DNA of 64,000 nt from Promicromonospora thailandica (GTDB lineage: Bacteria; Actinomycetota; Actinomycetes; Actinomycetales; Cellulomonadaceae): the NCBI RefSeq assembly GCF_024171955.1, contig NZ_JAMTCS010000002.1, forward strand, positions 359,300 through 423,299, in the 5' to 3' direction. The position numbers and the translations under genes were made by a program. A model generated the notes under the pieces. The model did no database searches and was not told the DNA's origin. It saw nothing but the letters and a program-made list of their open reading frames with translations. Positions 25,736 through 34,379 of the stretch are shown piece after piece. Each line of letters opens with the position of its first letter. The first letter of the stretch is position 1.

Positions 25736-25931
25736 TGGGAGAGCGCTCTTACCCGCCTCATCCTCGACCTGCGCCGAGGCCAGCGTCAAGGGTCCGGACC
25801 GTGTCGGGGCACCCACTCTTGATGCTCGCCAATCGTTTTTCCAGGGATTTCAGGCTGTTTGGCCGTGCGGGTGTGCTCGGGCGAATCTGCTTCCGCCTCA
25901 CCCCGCGACCACCCTGTGGAGAGCGCTCTCA
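25736..25931. promoter_or_regulatory. 308-bp divergent control region with two LacI operators
   Basis: The region 25642-25949 has no gene. It holds TGGGAGAGCGCTCTTA at 25736-25751 and GTGGAGAGCGCTCTCA at 25916-25931 (GAGAGCGCTCTC at 25919-25930 is a perfect palindrome), 180 bp apart, with an AT-richer stretch around 25820-25860 between them. One site is near the secreted-hydrolase promoter, the other 20 bp before the LacI start; looping between them is possible. Confidence 0.75.
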
Positions 25932-25949
25932 CTCTGTTACCGTCGCTCT

Positions 25950-26996
25950 GTGAGCAAGGACCTGCGGCGCGCTGCGCCGACCCTGGAGGACGTGGCGAAG
26001 GTCGCCGGCGTCTCGCGCGCGACCGTGTCCCGCGTGATCAACGGCAAGCGCAAGGTCGCGCCCGCGGTCCAGGAGGTCGTGCTGGAGGCGGTGGCCGAGA
26101 CGGGCTACGTGCCCAACCGGGCCGCGCGGTCCCTCGTCACGCGGCGCACGGGCACGGTCGCCGTCGTCATCTCGGGTGCCGACGCCGACCCCGACGGCGA
26201 GCTCGACCTGTCCGGCGTCTTCTCGGACCCGTTCTTCGGCCGGGTGGTCGGGTCGCTCGTGCGCACCCTGCGGCCGCACGACGTGCACCCCGTGCTGATG
26301 TTCGCCGACGACGAGCAGACCCGCGCCCAGGTCGTCTCCTACCTGCGGTTCGGCAACGCGGACGGGGCGCTCCTGGTGTCCACCTACGCCGACGACCCGC
26401 TGCCCGAGGCGCTCATCGGCACCGGCAGCCCCATCGTGCTCTTCGCCCGGCCGAGCCACCCGATCCCGGCGAGCTACGTGGACCTCGCCAACGCGGACGG
26501 CGCCCGCCTGGCCGCCAACCACCTGCTCGACCGCGGCTGCCGCACGCTCGGCGTGATCTCGGGTCCGCTCGACGTGCCCTCCGCGCGCGACCGGCTCGAC
26601 GGCTTCCGCGACGCCGCCGCCCGCCGGGGGCACGCGTTCGTGCCGAGCGTGGCGGGATCGTTCACGTTCGAGAGCGGCGAGACGGCGATGACCGAGCTGC
26701 TCGCCGCCACCCCGGACCTCGACGGTGTGTTCGTCTCGAACGACCTCATGGCGCAGGGGGCGATCCATGTGCTCCAGGAGCACGGGCGGCGCGTGCCCGA
26801 CGACGTCGCGATCGTCGGCTTCGACGACAGCCCCGTCGCGCTGCAGACCCGGCCACGGCTGACGACCGTGCGCCAGCCTGTGGAGCAGATGGCCCAGGAG
26901 ATGGCGCGCATGCTGCTGGAGCAGATCGACGCCGACGAGCCGGCGGTGCGCTCGTCGATCTTCGAGCCGGTTCTGGTGGTGCGCGACTCGGCCTGA
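25950..26996 (+). CDS. LacI-family regulator of the F5/8-domain hydrolase locus
   Basis: 348 aa from GTG at 25950. HTH at residues about 12-35 (TLEDVAKVAGVSRATVSRVINGKRK), then a sugar-binding core (PVVLF-type FARPSHPIPASYVDLANADGARLAA, GVFVSNDLMAQGAIHVL, VGFDDSPVALQTRPRLTTVRQP). Divergent from the three secreted F5/8-domain genes and flanked by two matching palindromes, so it most likely represses them and itself until a breakdown sugar binds. A similar site at 8448 suggests a wider regulon. Confidence 0.9.
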   Translation: MSKDLRRAAPTLEDVAKVAGVSRATVSRVINGKRKVAPAVQEVVLEAVAETGYVPNRAARSLVTRRTGTVAVVISGADADPDGELDLSGVFSDPFFGRVVGSLVRTLRPHDVHPVLMFADDEQTRAQVVSYLRFGNADGALLVSTYADDPLPEALIGTGSPIVLFARPSHPIPASYVDLANADGARLAANHLLDRGCRTLGVISGPLDVPSARDRLDGFRDAAARRGHAFVPSVAGSFTFESGETAMTELLAATPDLDGVFVSNDLMAQGAIHVLQEHGRRVPDDVAIVGFDDSPVALQTRPRLTTVRQPVEQMAQEMARMLLEQIDADEPAVRSSIFEPVLVVRDSA

Positions 26997-27023
26997 CGGG
27001 GTCAGCCGGACATGTTCGATGAC

Positions 27024-27085
27024 TTAACACGTCCTGCGGACGTGTTAAAAAAAGCGCGAAAATCTAACACGTCGCGCTGCGGACG
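27024..27085. repeat. Perfect 11-bp palindrome with a degenerate second copy
   Basis: TTAACACGTCC (27024-27034), TGC, GGACGTGTTAA (27038-27048), followed by an A run and 18 bp later a partial copy (AACACGTC ... GGACG, 27066-27085). It is locally AT-rich compared with everything around. The A-tract is on the wrong side for a rightward intrinsic terminator, so operator or structured RNA are alternatives. Lies between the LacI gene and the chitinase gene. Confidence 0.55.
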
Positions 27086-27231
27086 CTTCCCCGGGCTCGA
27101 GGCAGAGGCCATCCCGTACGGGTCGTGCGTGTGGAAATCCCTCACTCCCTGGGGCGACGCACCTTGCTAGGTTCCTGAACAAATCGGCCGCGGAGTCCGG
27201 CGGCCCAGGACCCGAAGCGAGGTGGTTCCCC

Positions 27232-28170
27232 ATGAGATCTCGTCGCATACCGCTCTTCGTCGCAAGCCTTGTCGCTGCCCTCCTGACCACAGGTGCCGTG
27301 GCCGTCCCCGGTGCGGCCGCGCCCGTCGCCCCGGTGGCGCCGGCCGCCGTCGCCGACTGCAGCGCCCCCGCGTGGAGCAGCACCGCCGTGTACGTGGGCG
27401 GCAACCTGGTCACCCACGCGGGTGCCTCCTGGCGGGCCAAGTGGTGGACCCAGGGCGAGACGCCCGGTACCACCGGCGAGTGGGGGGTGTGGGAGCGGGT
27501 CGGCACGTGCGGCGGCGGCCCGACCGACCCGACGGACCCGCCCGGCACCGAGGACTTCCCGGTGAGCCAGGCGCAGTTCAACCAGTTCTTCCCGAACCGG
27601 AACTCGTTCTACACCTACCAGGGGCTGATCGACGCGCTGAGCGCCTACCCCGGCTTCGCGAACAGCGGCAGCGAGACCGTGCAGAAGCGGGAGGCCGCGG
27701 CCTTCCTCGCCAACGTCTCCCACGAGACCGGCGGGCTCGTCCACATCGTCGAGCAGAACACGGCCAACTACCCGCACTACTGCGACCGGAACCAGCCGTA
27801 CGGCTGCCCGGCGGGCCAGGACCAGTACTACGGCCGCGGCCCTGTCCAGCTCAGCTGGAACTTCAACTACAAGGCGGCGGGTGACGCCCTCGGCATCGAC
27901 CTGCTGAACAACCCGAGCCTGGTCGCGACCAACTCGGCCATCGCCTGGAAGACCGGCCTCTGGTACTGGAACACCCAGAACGGTCCGGGCACCATGACGC
28001 CGCACAACGCCATCGTGAACGGTGCCGGGTTCGGCGAGACGATCCGCAGCATCAACGGCTCGATCGAGTGCAACGGCGGCAACCCCGCCCAGGTGCAGAG
28101 CCGCGTCGACACCTACCTGCGCTTCACGAGCGCGCTGGGTGTGGACCCCGGCGGCAACCTGTACTGCTGA
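27232..28170 (+). CDS. Secreted GH19 chitinase with CBM5/12 domain
   Basis: 312 aa. Signal peptide to about 30-40, a CBM5/12 chitin-binding module (about 43-93; APAWSSTAVYVGGNLV, WWTQGETPG), a Pro/Thr linker, and a bacterial-type GH19 domain (about 110-312). Catalytic residues visible are Glu165 in SHETGG and Glu174 in HIVEQ; YYGRGPVQLSWNFNY is the substrate-cleft signature. Extracellular endochitinase that hydrolyses beta-1,4-GlcNAc chains with inversion; also able to attack fungal walls in related actinomycetes. Length is typical of short streptomycete ChiC/ChiG types. Own 235-bp upstream region and a strong hairpin after the stop, so monocistronic. Confidence 0.95.
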   Translation: MRSRRIPLFVASLVAALLTTGAVAVPGAAAPVAPVAPAAVADCSAPAWSSTAVYVGGNLVTHAGASWRAKWWTQGETPGTTGEWGVWERVGTCGGGPTDPTDPPGTEDFPVSQAQFNQFFPNRNSFYTYQGLIDALSAYPGFANSGSETVQKREAAAFLANVSHETGGLVHIVEQNTANYPHYCDRNQPYGCPAGQDQYYGRGPVQLSWNFNYKAAGDALGIDLLNNPSLVATNSAIAWKTGLWYWNTQNGPGTMTPHNAIVNGAGFGETIRSINGSIECNGGNPAQVQSRVDTYLRFTSALGVDPGGNLYC

Positions 28171-28175
28171 GCCGG

Positions 28176-28212
28176 GCCGTTCCCTGGTGCGCGTGGCGCA
28201 CCAGGGAACGGC
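28176..28212 (+). terminator. Strong hairpin after chitinase
   Basis: Perfect 16-bp stem (28176-28191 with 28197-28212) and 5-nt loop starting 5 bp after the chitinase stop. No U-tract, which is common for actinomycete terminators. Confidence 0.8.
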
Positions 28213-28318
28213 AGGTCCGTGGGCATGTCGGTGGGCAAGGAGAGCGCGGCGACTAGGTTCATCCAGAGAGGGTGAGAAGGAAGCCGCCGCATGGCCTCGC
28301 CCGGCCCCGACCCTAGCG

Positions 28319-30484
28319 TCAGGAGGGCACGAGGTCGAGCAGGTTCTCGGGCGTCACGACGCGGGAGCCCTCGGGCAGGCCCTCCGGGGCGGCGAACCCG
28401 AGGTAGGTCACCGGACCCGGGCCGGTGGGCACGCCGTCGTGCACCGGCACGCCGTCGGTCTCGAGCAGGTCCGCCAGGTACCGCACGGTCACATGGCGGC
28501 GCGCGATCGCGTCCCGCAGCAGCGTGCGCGTGGTGACCCGGTGGCCCTCGACCGTGTTGAGGCCCGAGGCACCGCGCGGGTTGAGGTGCAGCCAGAGCGC
28601 CTCCCATCCCGCGGGCCCGCGCAGGAACGCCATCGGGATCAGCACACGGCCCGCACCGCCCAGGTCCGACTTCATGCGCACCGTCGCGGGCTCGAACGGC
28701 AGGCCCGCCTGCGCGCGGTCGCGGGACATGAACCCGAAGAAGCCCTCGGCGAGCTGGTCGAAGGTCTCGCCGGAGTACACGTGTACCTGGGGCACCACCA
28801 CGTCCCGGCGGATCGCGGAGATCCGCACGTCCACGAGCTCGGTCGCGCCGTCGGGGGCCTCGGTGAGGTCGCCGGAGTGCACGAACCCCTCGCCCCGCAG
28901 CCGCGTCCAGGACACGTGCTCGGCGGTCGTCAGCCCGCGGTCGAGGAGCAGGCAGGACAGGTCGAGGTCCGTGTCCCGGCTCGCCTGCCGCCAGTGCACG
29001 AAGAACCGCAGGCTGTCGCCCGTCACGGGGGTGCGCGACCCGCGCGGCAGCAGGCCGACGCCGCCCGGACGGGCGCGACCGGACAGCGGCAGCGCCACGC
29101 CCAGGAGGTCCGGGTCGACGACGAGCTCGCCCGGCCGGGGCAGGCGCCGGAGCACCTCGGCGTCGCAGGCCCCCACCAGGTCGGCGAGCGCGCCGTCGGG
29201 CAGGGGCGCGCGGGTGTCGGGAGCGCTCCACCCGCCGCCGGCCCGGTTGACGAACAGCCGCCGGCCGGCGGACCCGAGCCGGGCCCGGTCGCCGAGATGC
29301 TCGCGGAGCCCCAGCACCACGCGGCCGGCGACGTCGGGCAGGGCCTTCTCGACGGCGGCGACCACGGCGGCGGCCTCGGCGTCGTCGGCCGCCGTGCGCA
29401 GCAGGTGGTCCACGCGGCGCACCAGCATCCCGGGCGCGACCGTGAGCAGGCCCAGCGCCTCGTCGCGCGCGCCCGTCGCGAGCGACCGCTCGACGCGGGC
29501 CGCGAGCGACGCCGCCCCCTCCGCGCCGCGGGCCACGGCGAACACACGCGCGGCCGACGGCGTCCCCGGGTGCTCGTGCGGGTGGAGCCGCTCACCCAGC
29601 CGCTTCCACGCCTCGCGGTGCCGCGCGACGTCGCCCAGCCTGGCGGGGGAGTCGCCGACCACGCGGTCCAGGGCGCCGAGCAGGGTGCGGCGCACGGGCC
29701 GGGGCAGCGAGCGGAACCGGGTGGGCGTCTCCAGGGTGACGTCCCCGCCGGACAGCGCGCACGCCAGCCGCAGCACGTCGGTCACCGTGTCCACCTGCGG
29801 CTCGCGCCCGTACAGCACGTGGGCCGCGTTGACGACGGCGCGGGCCGTCCGCACCGGGACCGCCGCGGGCTGCTCCATGGACCCGCAGTGGCCGGCCAGC
29901 AGCGTGAGGGCCGCGAGGTCGTCGTCCGACAGGGGCGTGGTGCTACCGGCCAGGTGCAGGTAGAGCCGGTGGGCCTCCTCGTCGAGCGTGCCGCCCACGT
30001 CCAGCACGGTGCGCCGGTCGGTGAGGGCGGGCAGGAGCTCGTCGTGCGCCGCGACCATCTCCTCGTAGGTGTGCTGGTAGCGGCCGTAGCGCGGCAGGCT
30101 GAGCAGGTTCGTCGCCCCGCGCGCGAGGACCTCCTCGGCCCGCTCGGCGGACGGCGTGCCGCGCAGCGCGTCCCGGAGGCACGAGACCCAGAAGTCGAGG
30201 GTGTCGGGCACGTTGTCGGGGAAGCTCTCGAAGTAGGCGGTGTGCTGCACGTGGTCCCCGACGGCCTCGCGCACGACGCCGAGCACCCGGACGGCGACCA
30301 GCCGGGCGTCCTGCGGAGCCAGGGAGCCGACGTAGCCCAGCAGCCGGCCCGACGCGGCGAACCCGGAGCGGAGGAGCACGCCGTCGAACCGGCGTGCGAC
30401 GGACGCCGCGTCGCCGGCCGAGACCTCGGTGAGCGGCACACGCCACGTCCGGCGCACCACCAGGTCGAAGATCTGCTGAGACAT
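28319..30484 (-). CDS. MXAN_6230/SCO0854-family-like protein with TerD-like C-terminal region
   Basis: 721 aa from ATG at 30484 (ATG at 30493 is the alternative; neither has a strong ribosome site). The C-terminal third (about 490-700) reads as a TerD-like calcium/stress domain: DTDLDLSCLLLD, GFVHSGDLTEAPDGATE, VHVYSGETFDQLAEGFFGFM and PFEPATVRMKSDL. The N-terminal two thirds are helical, Arg/Leu-rich and of unknown fold. Similar large proteins in Streptomyces and Myxococcus are named MXAN_6230/SCO0854 family; function unknown, possibly linked to tellurite-type stress operons. I do not see the RING-like cysteines reported in that family name. Stands alone here. Confidence 0.65.
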   Translation of the reverse strand: MSQQIFDLVVRRTWRVPLTEVSAGDAASVARRFDGVLLRSGFAASGRLLGYVGSLAPQDARLVAVRVLGVVREAVGDHVQHTAYFESFPDNVPDTLDFWVSCLRDALRGTPSAERAEEVLARGATNLLSLPRYGRYQHTYEEMVAAHDELLPALTDRRTVLDVGGTLDEEAHRLYLHLAGSTTPLSDDDLAALTLLAGHCGSMEQPAAVPVRTARAVVNAAHVLYGREPQVDTVTDVLRLACALSGGDVTLETPTRFRSLPRPVRRTLLGALDRVVGDSPARLGDVARHREAWKRLGERLHPHEHPGTPSAARVFAVARGAEGAASLAARVERSLATGARDEALGLLTVAPGMLVRRVDHLLRTAADDAEAAAVVAAVEKALPDVAGRVVLGLREHLGDRARLGSAGRRLFVNRAGGGWSAPDTRAPLPDGALADLVGACDAEVLRRLPRPGELVVDPDLLGVALPLSGRARPGGVGLLPRGSRTPVTGDSLRFFVHWRQASRDTDLDLSCLLLDRGLTTAEHVSWTRLRGEGFVHSGDLTEAPDGATELVDVRISAIRRDVVVPQVHVYSGETFDQLAEGFFGFMSRDRAQAGLPFEPATVRMKSDLGGAGRVLIPMAFLRGPAGWEALWLHLNPRGASGLNTVEGHRVTTRTLLRDAIARRHVTVRYLADLLETDGVPVHDGVPTGPGPVTYLGFAAPEGLPEGSRVVTPENLLDLVPS

Positions 30485-30596
30485 GAGGCGCATCGTGGCA
30501 CAGGAGAGCCGCAGAACGGACATGTCGGACTCTCTGGCGACCGGCGGGTCGCGGGCGGTGTCCGGAGCGCCGTGCCGGGCGTGCCACGATGGCGCC

Positions 30597-31652
30597 ATGC
30601 CTCTCGCACCCCGGTACCTCGCCGCCGAGGACCGTTACGACTCCATGCAGTACCGCCGCACCGGCCGGTCGGGGCTCGACCTCCCCGCGCTGTCCCTCGG
30701 CCTCTGGCACAACTTCGGCGACACCAGCCCGTTCGACACCCAGCGCGCCGTCCTGCGTCGCGCCCTCGACCTGGGCGTGACGCACCTCGACCTGGCCAAC
30801 AACTACGGCCCGCCGTACGGCTCCGCCGAGCAGAACTTCGGGCGGCACCTCGCCGCGGACCTGCGGCCCTACCGGGACGAGCTCGTGCTGTCCACGAAGG
30901 CCGGCTACGACATGTGGCCCGGCCCCTACGGCGACCACGGGTCGCGCAAGTACCTGCTCGCCTCGCTCGACCAGTCGCTCGGCCGCATGGGCCTCGACTA
31001 CGTCGACATCTTCTACCACCACCGTCCCGACCCCTCGACACCGCTCGAGGAGACCATGGGTGCGCTGGCCACCGCGGTCCGGCAGGGCAAGGCCCTCTAC
31101 GCGGGCGTCTCGAACTACTCGCCCGCCCGCACACGGGACGCCGCCCGGATCCTGGCCGACCTCGGCGTGCCGCTGCTCATCCACCAGCCCTCCTACTCGA
31201 TGTTCAACCGGCACATCGAGGACCCCGCGCACGACGACGCCTACGACGGACCCCAGAGCGAGTCCCTGCTCGACGTCGTCGGCGAGCTCGGGATCGGCAC
31301 CATCGTCTTCTCGCCCCTGCAGCAGGGCCTGCTCACCAGCAAGTACCTCGCCGGCGCGGTCCCCGAGGGGTCCCGGGCGGCCCGCTCCGACTCGCCCTTC
31401 CTCTCGTCGGCCGCCCTCACCGACGACTACCTGCGGCGGGCCAGGGCGCTCGACGAGATCGCGGCCGGCCGCGGGCAGACCCTCGCTCAGCTCGCCCTCG
31501 CCTGGGTGCTGCGCGACGAGCGCGTCACCTCCGCCCTCGTCGGCGCCTCCTCCGTCGCCCAGCTCGAGGACAACGTCGCGGCGCTCGCGGCAGGCCCGCT
31601 GAGCGACGACGAGATCGCCGCGATCGAGCCCCTGGCGCGTCCGCTCGGCTGA
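30597..31652 (+). CDS. Aldo/keto reductase, YghZ/GPR-type
   Basis: 351 aa from the ATG at 30597; upstream in-frame codons are antisense to the neighbour's start. AKR TIM barrel with the catalytic tetrad visible: Asp and Tyr in DLANNYGPP, Lys in LSTKAGYDMW, His in FYHHRPD. The start YLAAEDRYDSMQYRRTGRSGL is typical of the L-glyceraldehyde-3-phosphate reductase (YghZ/GpR) subgroup, which uses NADPH to reduce toxic aldehydes such as methylglyoxal. Divergent from the SCO0854-like gene. Confidence 0.9.
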   Translation: MPLAPRYLAAEDRYDSMQYRRTGRSGLDLPALSLGLWHNFGDTSPFDTQRAVLRRALDLGVTHLDLANNYGPPYGSAEQNFGRHLAADLRPYRDELVLSTKAGYDMWPGPYGDHGSRKYLLASLDQSLGRMGLDYVDIFYHHRPDPSTPLEETMGALATAVRQGKALYAGVSNYSPARTRDAARILADLGVPLLIHQPSYSMFNRHIEDPAHDDAYDGPQSESLLDVVGELGIGTIVFSPLQQGLLTSKYLAGAVPEGSRAARSDSPFLSSAALTDDYLRRARALDEIAAGRGQTLAQLALAWVLRDERVTSALVGASSVAQLEDNVAALAAGPLSDDEIAAIEPLARPLG

Positions 31653-31806
31653 CGCCCCGGGAGTGACGGATCCCACACCCTGAGTTCGCAGTCATTTCAC
31701 GAGGAGGTCGCGCCGAATCCCCCCGGCGGGCGGACGATGGGCACATCGCCGCTCGACGGGGAGAGGCGCGGGAAGGGGCTGCACGCGCGCGAGAGGGAGC
31801 AACAAC

Positions 31807-33042
31807 GTGCCAGACACGAAGAACGTCGTCATCGTCGGGGCCGGCATGGTCGGCCTCGCCACCGCGTGGCACCTGCAGGAGCGCGGGGTGGAGGTGACGA
31901 TCCTCGACCGGCGCGGCGTCGCCGCCGGGGCCTCGTGGGGCAACGCGGGATGGCTCACCCCCGGCATGGCGATGCCGCTGGCCGACCCGTCCCTCTGGGC
32001 CTACGGCCCGAAGGCGATGCTCGACCCCGACGCCGCCCTCAGCGTCCCCTTCCGCTTCGACGGCGCCCTGTGGGCCTTCGTCGCGCGGTTCATGGCGCAC
32101 GCGACGCCGAGCGCCTGGCGGCGGGCCATGGACGCGCTCACCCCGATCGACCGGGTGGCGCTCGAGGCCTACGACGAGCTCGAGGCCGGCGGCGTGCACG
32201 CCACGTCGTACCCCAGCCGCTGGGTGATCGGCTTCGAGAAGGAGCGGGAGTCGGTCCCGTTCGTCCACGAGCTGCGCAACGTCGCCAAGGCCGGCCAGGA
32301 GATCAGTCTCAGGCGCCTGCCCGACGGCGTCCGCGTGCCGCACCTCTCCCCGGCCGTGCGGTCCACCTGGGAGCTCGGCGGGCAGCGGTACATCGAGCCC
32401 GGCCCGTACGTCGAGGCGCTCGCGACGTCGGTCAGCGCGCGGGGCGCCAAGGTGCTCACCGACGCCCGGGTCACGGCAGTCCGCGCCGTGCCCGGCGGCA
32501 CCGAGGTCGAGGTGCAGGGCCACGACACCCTGCGGGCCGACGCCGTCGTGGTCGCCACGGGCGCCTGGCTCCCCGACCTGGTGCGCCCGCTGGGCGTCCG
32601 CACCCGGGTGCAGGCCGGGCGCGGCTACTCGTTCAGCGTGCCGGTCGACGGTCCGCCCATCGACCACCCGGTGTACTTCCCGGCCCGGCGTGTGGCCTGC
32701 ACCCCGTACCAGGGGCGGCTGCGGGTCGCGGGCACCATGGAGTTCCGCGGTCCCGACGAACCCTTCCAGCCCGGCCGGGTCCGCGCCATCGTGAGCTCCG
32801 TGCGTGGGCTGTTCGAGGGCGTCGACCTGGACGACCGTGCCGACGAGTGGGTCGGCTCGCGGCCGGTCACGCCCGACGGCCTGCCGTTGGTGGGCCGCAC
32901 CGCCGCACCCGGCGTCTTCGTGGCGGGCGGGCACGGCATGTGGGGCATCGTGCTGGGGCCGGCGACGGGACGCGCGCTCGCCGAGCAGATCACCACGGGG
33001 CACACGCCGCGCGAGATCCTGCCCTTCGACCCGCTGCGCTGA
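31807..33042 (+). CDS. FAD-dependent D-amino acid dehydrogenase-like oxidoreductase
   Basis: 411 aa from GTG at 31807 (GAGAGGGAG upstream). N-terminal FAD Rossmann motif VVIVGAGMVGLATAWHL at residues 7-23 and DAO-family core: GASWGNAGWLTPGMA, the strand VVATGAWLPDL, and C-terminal GHGMWGIVLGPATGR. It resembles DadA-type enzymes that deaminate D-amino acids at the membrane, but related proteins oxidise glycine, sarcosine or opines. No racemase or aldehyde dehydrogenase is adjacent, so substrate is open. Confidence 0.85.
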   Translation: MPDTKNVVIVGAGMVGLATAWHLQERGVEVTILDRRGVAAGASWGNAGWLTPGMAMPLADPSLWAYGPKAMLDPDAALSVPFRFDGALWAFVARFMAHATPSAWRRAMDALTPIDRVALEAYDELEAGGVHATSYPSRWVIGFEKERESVPFVHELRNVAKAGQEISLRRLPDGVRVPHLSPAVRSTWELGGQRYIEPGPYVEALATSVSARGAKVLTDARVTAVRAVPGGTEVEVQGHDTLRADAVVVATGAWLPDLVRPLGVRTRVQAGRGYSFSVPVDGPPIDHPVYFPARRVACTPYQGRLRVAGTMEFRGPDEPFQPGRVRAIVSSVRGLFEGVDLDDRADEWVGSRPVTPDGLPLVGRTAAPGVFVAGGHGMWGIVLGPATGRALAEQITTGHTPREILPFDPLR

Positions 33043-33045
33043 CGC

Positions 33046-33777
33046 TCAGCGCGCCTCGCGCTGCGCCAGCCGCTCGAGCCCGTCCAGGATGAGATCGAGG
33101 CCGAACTCGAACTCGGTCTGGTCGTCGCACCAGCCCAGGGTCGATTCCGGGTCCTCGTGCGCGACCTCCGCGAGCATCGCCACGATGTGCGGGGCCTCGT
33201 CCGCCATCCGGGCGAGCAGGGCCTCGTCGTCGGCGGTGGGGGCCGGGTCGCCGCCGGGCCCGCTCGGGTCGAAGAGCTCCTGGGAGAAGCCGAGCGCCCG
33301 GCTGCCCAGGGCGTGCATGGCGTGGTGCACCAGGTCGTACGACAGCCCGCCGCGGCGCAGGAGCGCGACGAGCGCGTCGTGGTAGCGCACGACGTGCGGG
33401 CTGAAGCCCGTGCGTGTCTCGAGCACCGCCGGCGCCCACGGATGGCGCAGCAGCACGGAGCGCGCCGTGAGGATGCGGCGGCGCAGCGCGTGCTTCCAGT
33501 CCGACGGCGGTGTGTCCTCCGGCGCCGGCTCGATCCCGGCGACGGCCGCCTGGATCTCCTGCACGACGAGGTCGGTCACCCCGTCGAGCAGGTCCTCCTT
33601 GCTGGCGACGTGGTGGTACAGCGACATCGCCTCGATCCCGAGCTCGCGGGCCAGGCTGCGCATCGTGAGCGCCCCGACGCCCTCCCGGTCGGCCAGCGCG
33701 ACGGCGGACGCGAGCACCCGGGCGCGCGTCAGCGTGCTGCGCGCGGTCTGCGAGGTGCTCGTCTGCGGGGTGCTCAT
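33046..33777 (-). CDS. TetR-family regulator (TetR_C type)
   Basis: 243 aa. N-terminal HTH about residues 17-62 (RVLASAVALADREGVGALTMRSLARELGIEAMSLYHHVASKEDLLDG), followed by a helical ligand domain ending in an acidic/hydrophobic tail. Divergent from the deazaflavin oxidoreductase-MDR operon; two identical-type palindromes in the spacer are its likely operators. Confidence 0.9.
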   Translation of the reverse strand: MSTPQTSTSQTARSTLTRARVLASAVALADREGVGALTMRSLARELGIEAMSLYHHVASKEDLLDGVTDLVVQEIQAAVAGIEPAPEDTPPSDWKHALRRRILTARSVLLRHPWAPAVLETRTGFSPHVVRYHDALVALLRRGGLSYDLVHHAMHALGSRALGFSQELFDPSGPGGDPAPTADDEALLARMADEAPHIVAMLAEVAHEDPESTLGWCDDQTEFEFGLDLILDGLERLAQREAR

Positions 33778-33832
33778 CGTCTCGCGATCCTACGTCGGTC
33801 TCACCCTTGACGGCCCCCGCCCCCGGGCCTAC

Positions 33833-33859
33833 CTTACGGCGTAAGGCTTACAGCGTAAG
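33833..33859. promoter_or_regulatory. Tandem TetR operators
   Basis: CTTACGGCGTAAG (33833-33845) and CTTACAGCGTAAG (33847-33859): two copies of CTTAC-N3-GTAAG, 14 bp centre to centre, 23 bp upstream of the deazaflavin oxidoreductase start. Spacing of about 1.4 turns suggests cooperative TetR dimers. Confidence 0.75.
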
Positions 33860-33881
33860 GTCGACCGGAAGGTGGTACGCC

Positions 33882-34379
33882 ATGTGGATGTGGATCCTCG
33901 GGGTGGTCGGCGGGCTGGTGGTGCTCGTGCTCGTCGCGCTCACCGGGCTGGTCGTGTCCATGCGGACCAAGAACCGGCGTGGCCTCGCCGTCGTCCGGCG
34001 GCTCGGCCGGTTCGGCCGTCCGTCGGCACTGCGCGCGGGCGCGGGGGAGCCCGGCACGCGGACGTCGGTGATCCACCACGTCGGACGACGCTCCGGCACG
34101 GCGTACTCGACGCCGATCGGGGTCTACCCGATGGACGGCGACTTCCTCGTCTTCCTCCCGTACGGCCCGGACGTCGACTGGCTGCGCAACGTGCTGGCCG
34201 CGGGCGCCGCCGAGCTGCGGACCGGCGGGGAGACCCACCAGGTCAGGCCGCGCCTGGCCGAACCCGCCGAGGCGCAGCCGTACCTGTCGGCGTGGGACCG
34301 GCGGGTGGTGCGGCTCTTCGGCGTCACGGACTTCCTGGTCCTGGAGCGGGTCCGTGCCGACGTGGAGGGGACGCCGTGA
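33882..34379 (+). CDS. Membrane-anchored deazaflavin (F420)-dependent nitroreductase family protein
   Basis: 165 aa from ATG at 33882 (GGAAGG site). One N-terminal membrane helix (MWMWILGVVGGLVVLVLVALTGLVV) followed by the Ddn/PNPOx-like split beta-barrel: SVIHHVGRRSGTAYSTPIGVY and FLVFLPYGPDVDWLRNVLAAG are the family hallmarks. Such proteins reduce quinones or nitro compounds with F420H2. Translationally coupled (GTGA) to the MDR dehydrogenase, and controlled by the divergent TetR. Confidence 0.88.
   Translation: MWMWILGVVGGLVVLVLVALTGLVVSMRTKNRRGLAVVRRLGRFGRPSALRAGAGEPGTRTSVIHHVGRRSGTAYSTPIGVYPMDGDFLVFLPYGPDVDWLRNVLAAGAAELRTGGETHQVRPRLAEPAEAQPYLSAWDRRVVRLFGVTDFLVLERVRADVEGTP

Noticed and set aside
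27024-27053. Intrinsic terminator
   Set aside because: The stem is followed by A and not T on the plus strand, and on the minus strand T precedes the stem; listed instead as an unexplained palindrome.
28291-28536. Small gene with good ribosome site
   Set aside because: The frame is Arg/Pro/Gly antisense of the SCO0854-like coding sequence with no protein-like character; noted only as a possible remnant 5' end.
28022-31666. Plus-strand open frame of over 1200 codons
   Set aside because: It is antisense to the SCO0854-like gene and out of frame with the aldo/keto reductase; composition is Arg/Ala/Gly/Pro repeats typical of wrong-frame reading of very GC-rich DNA.
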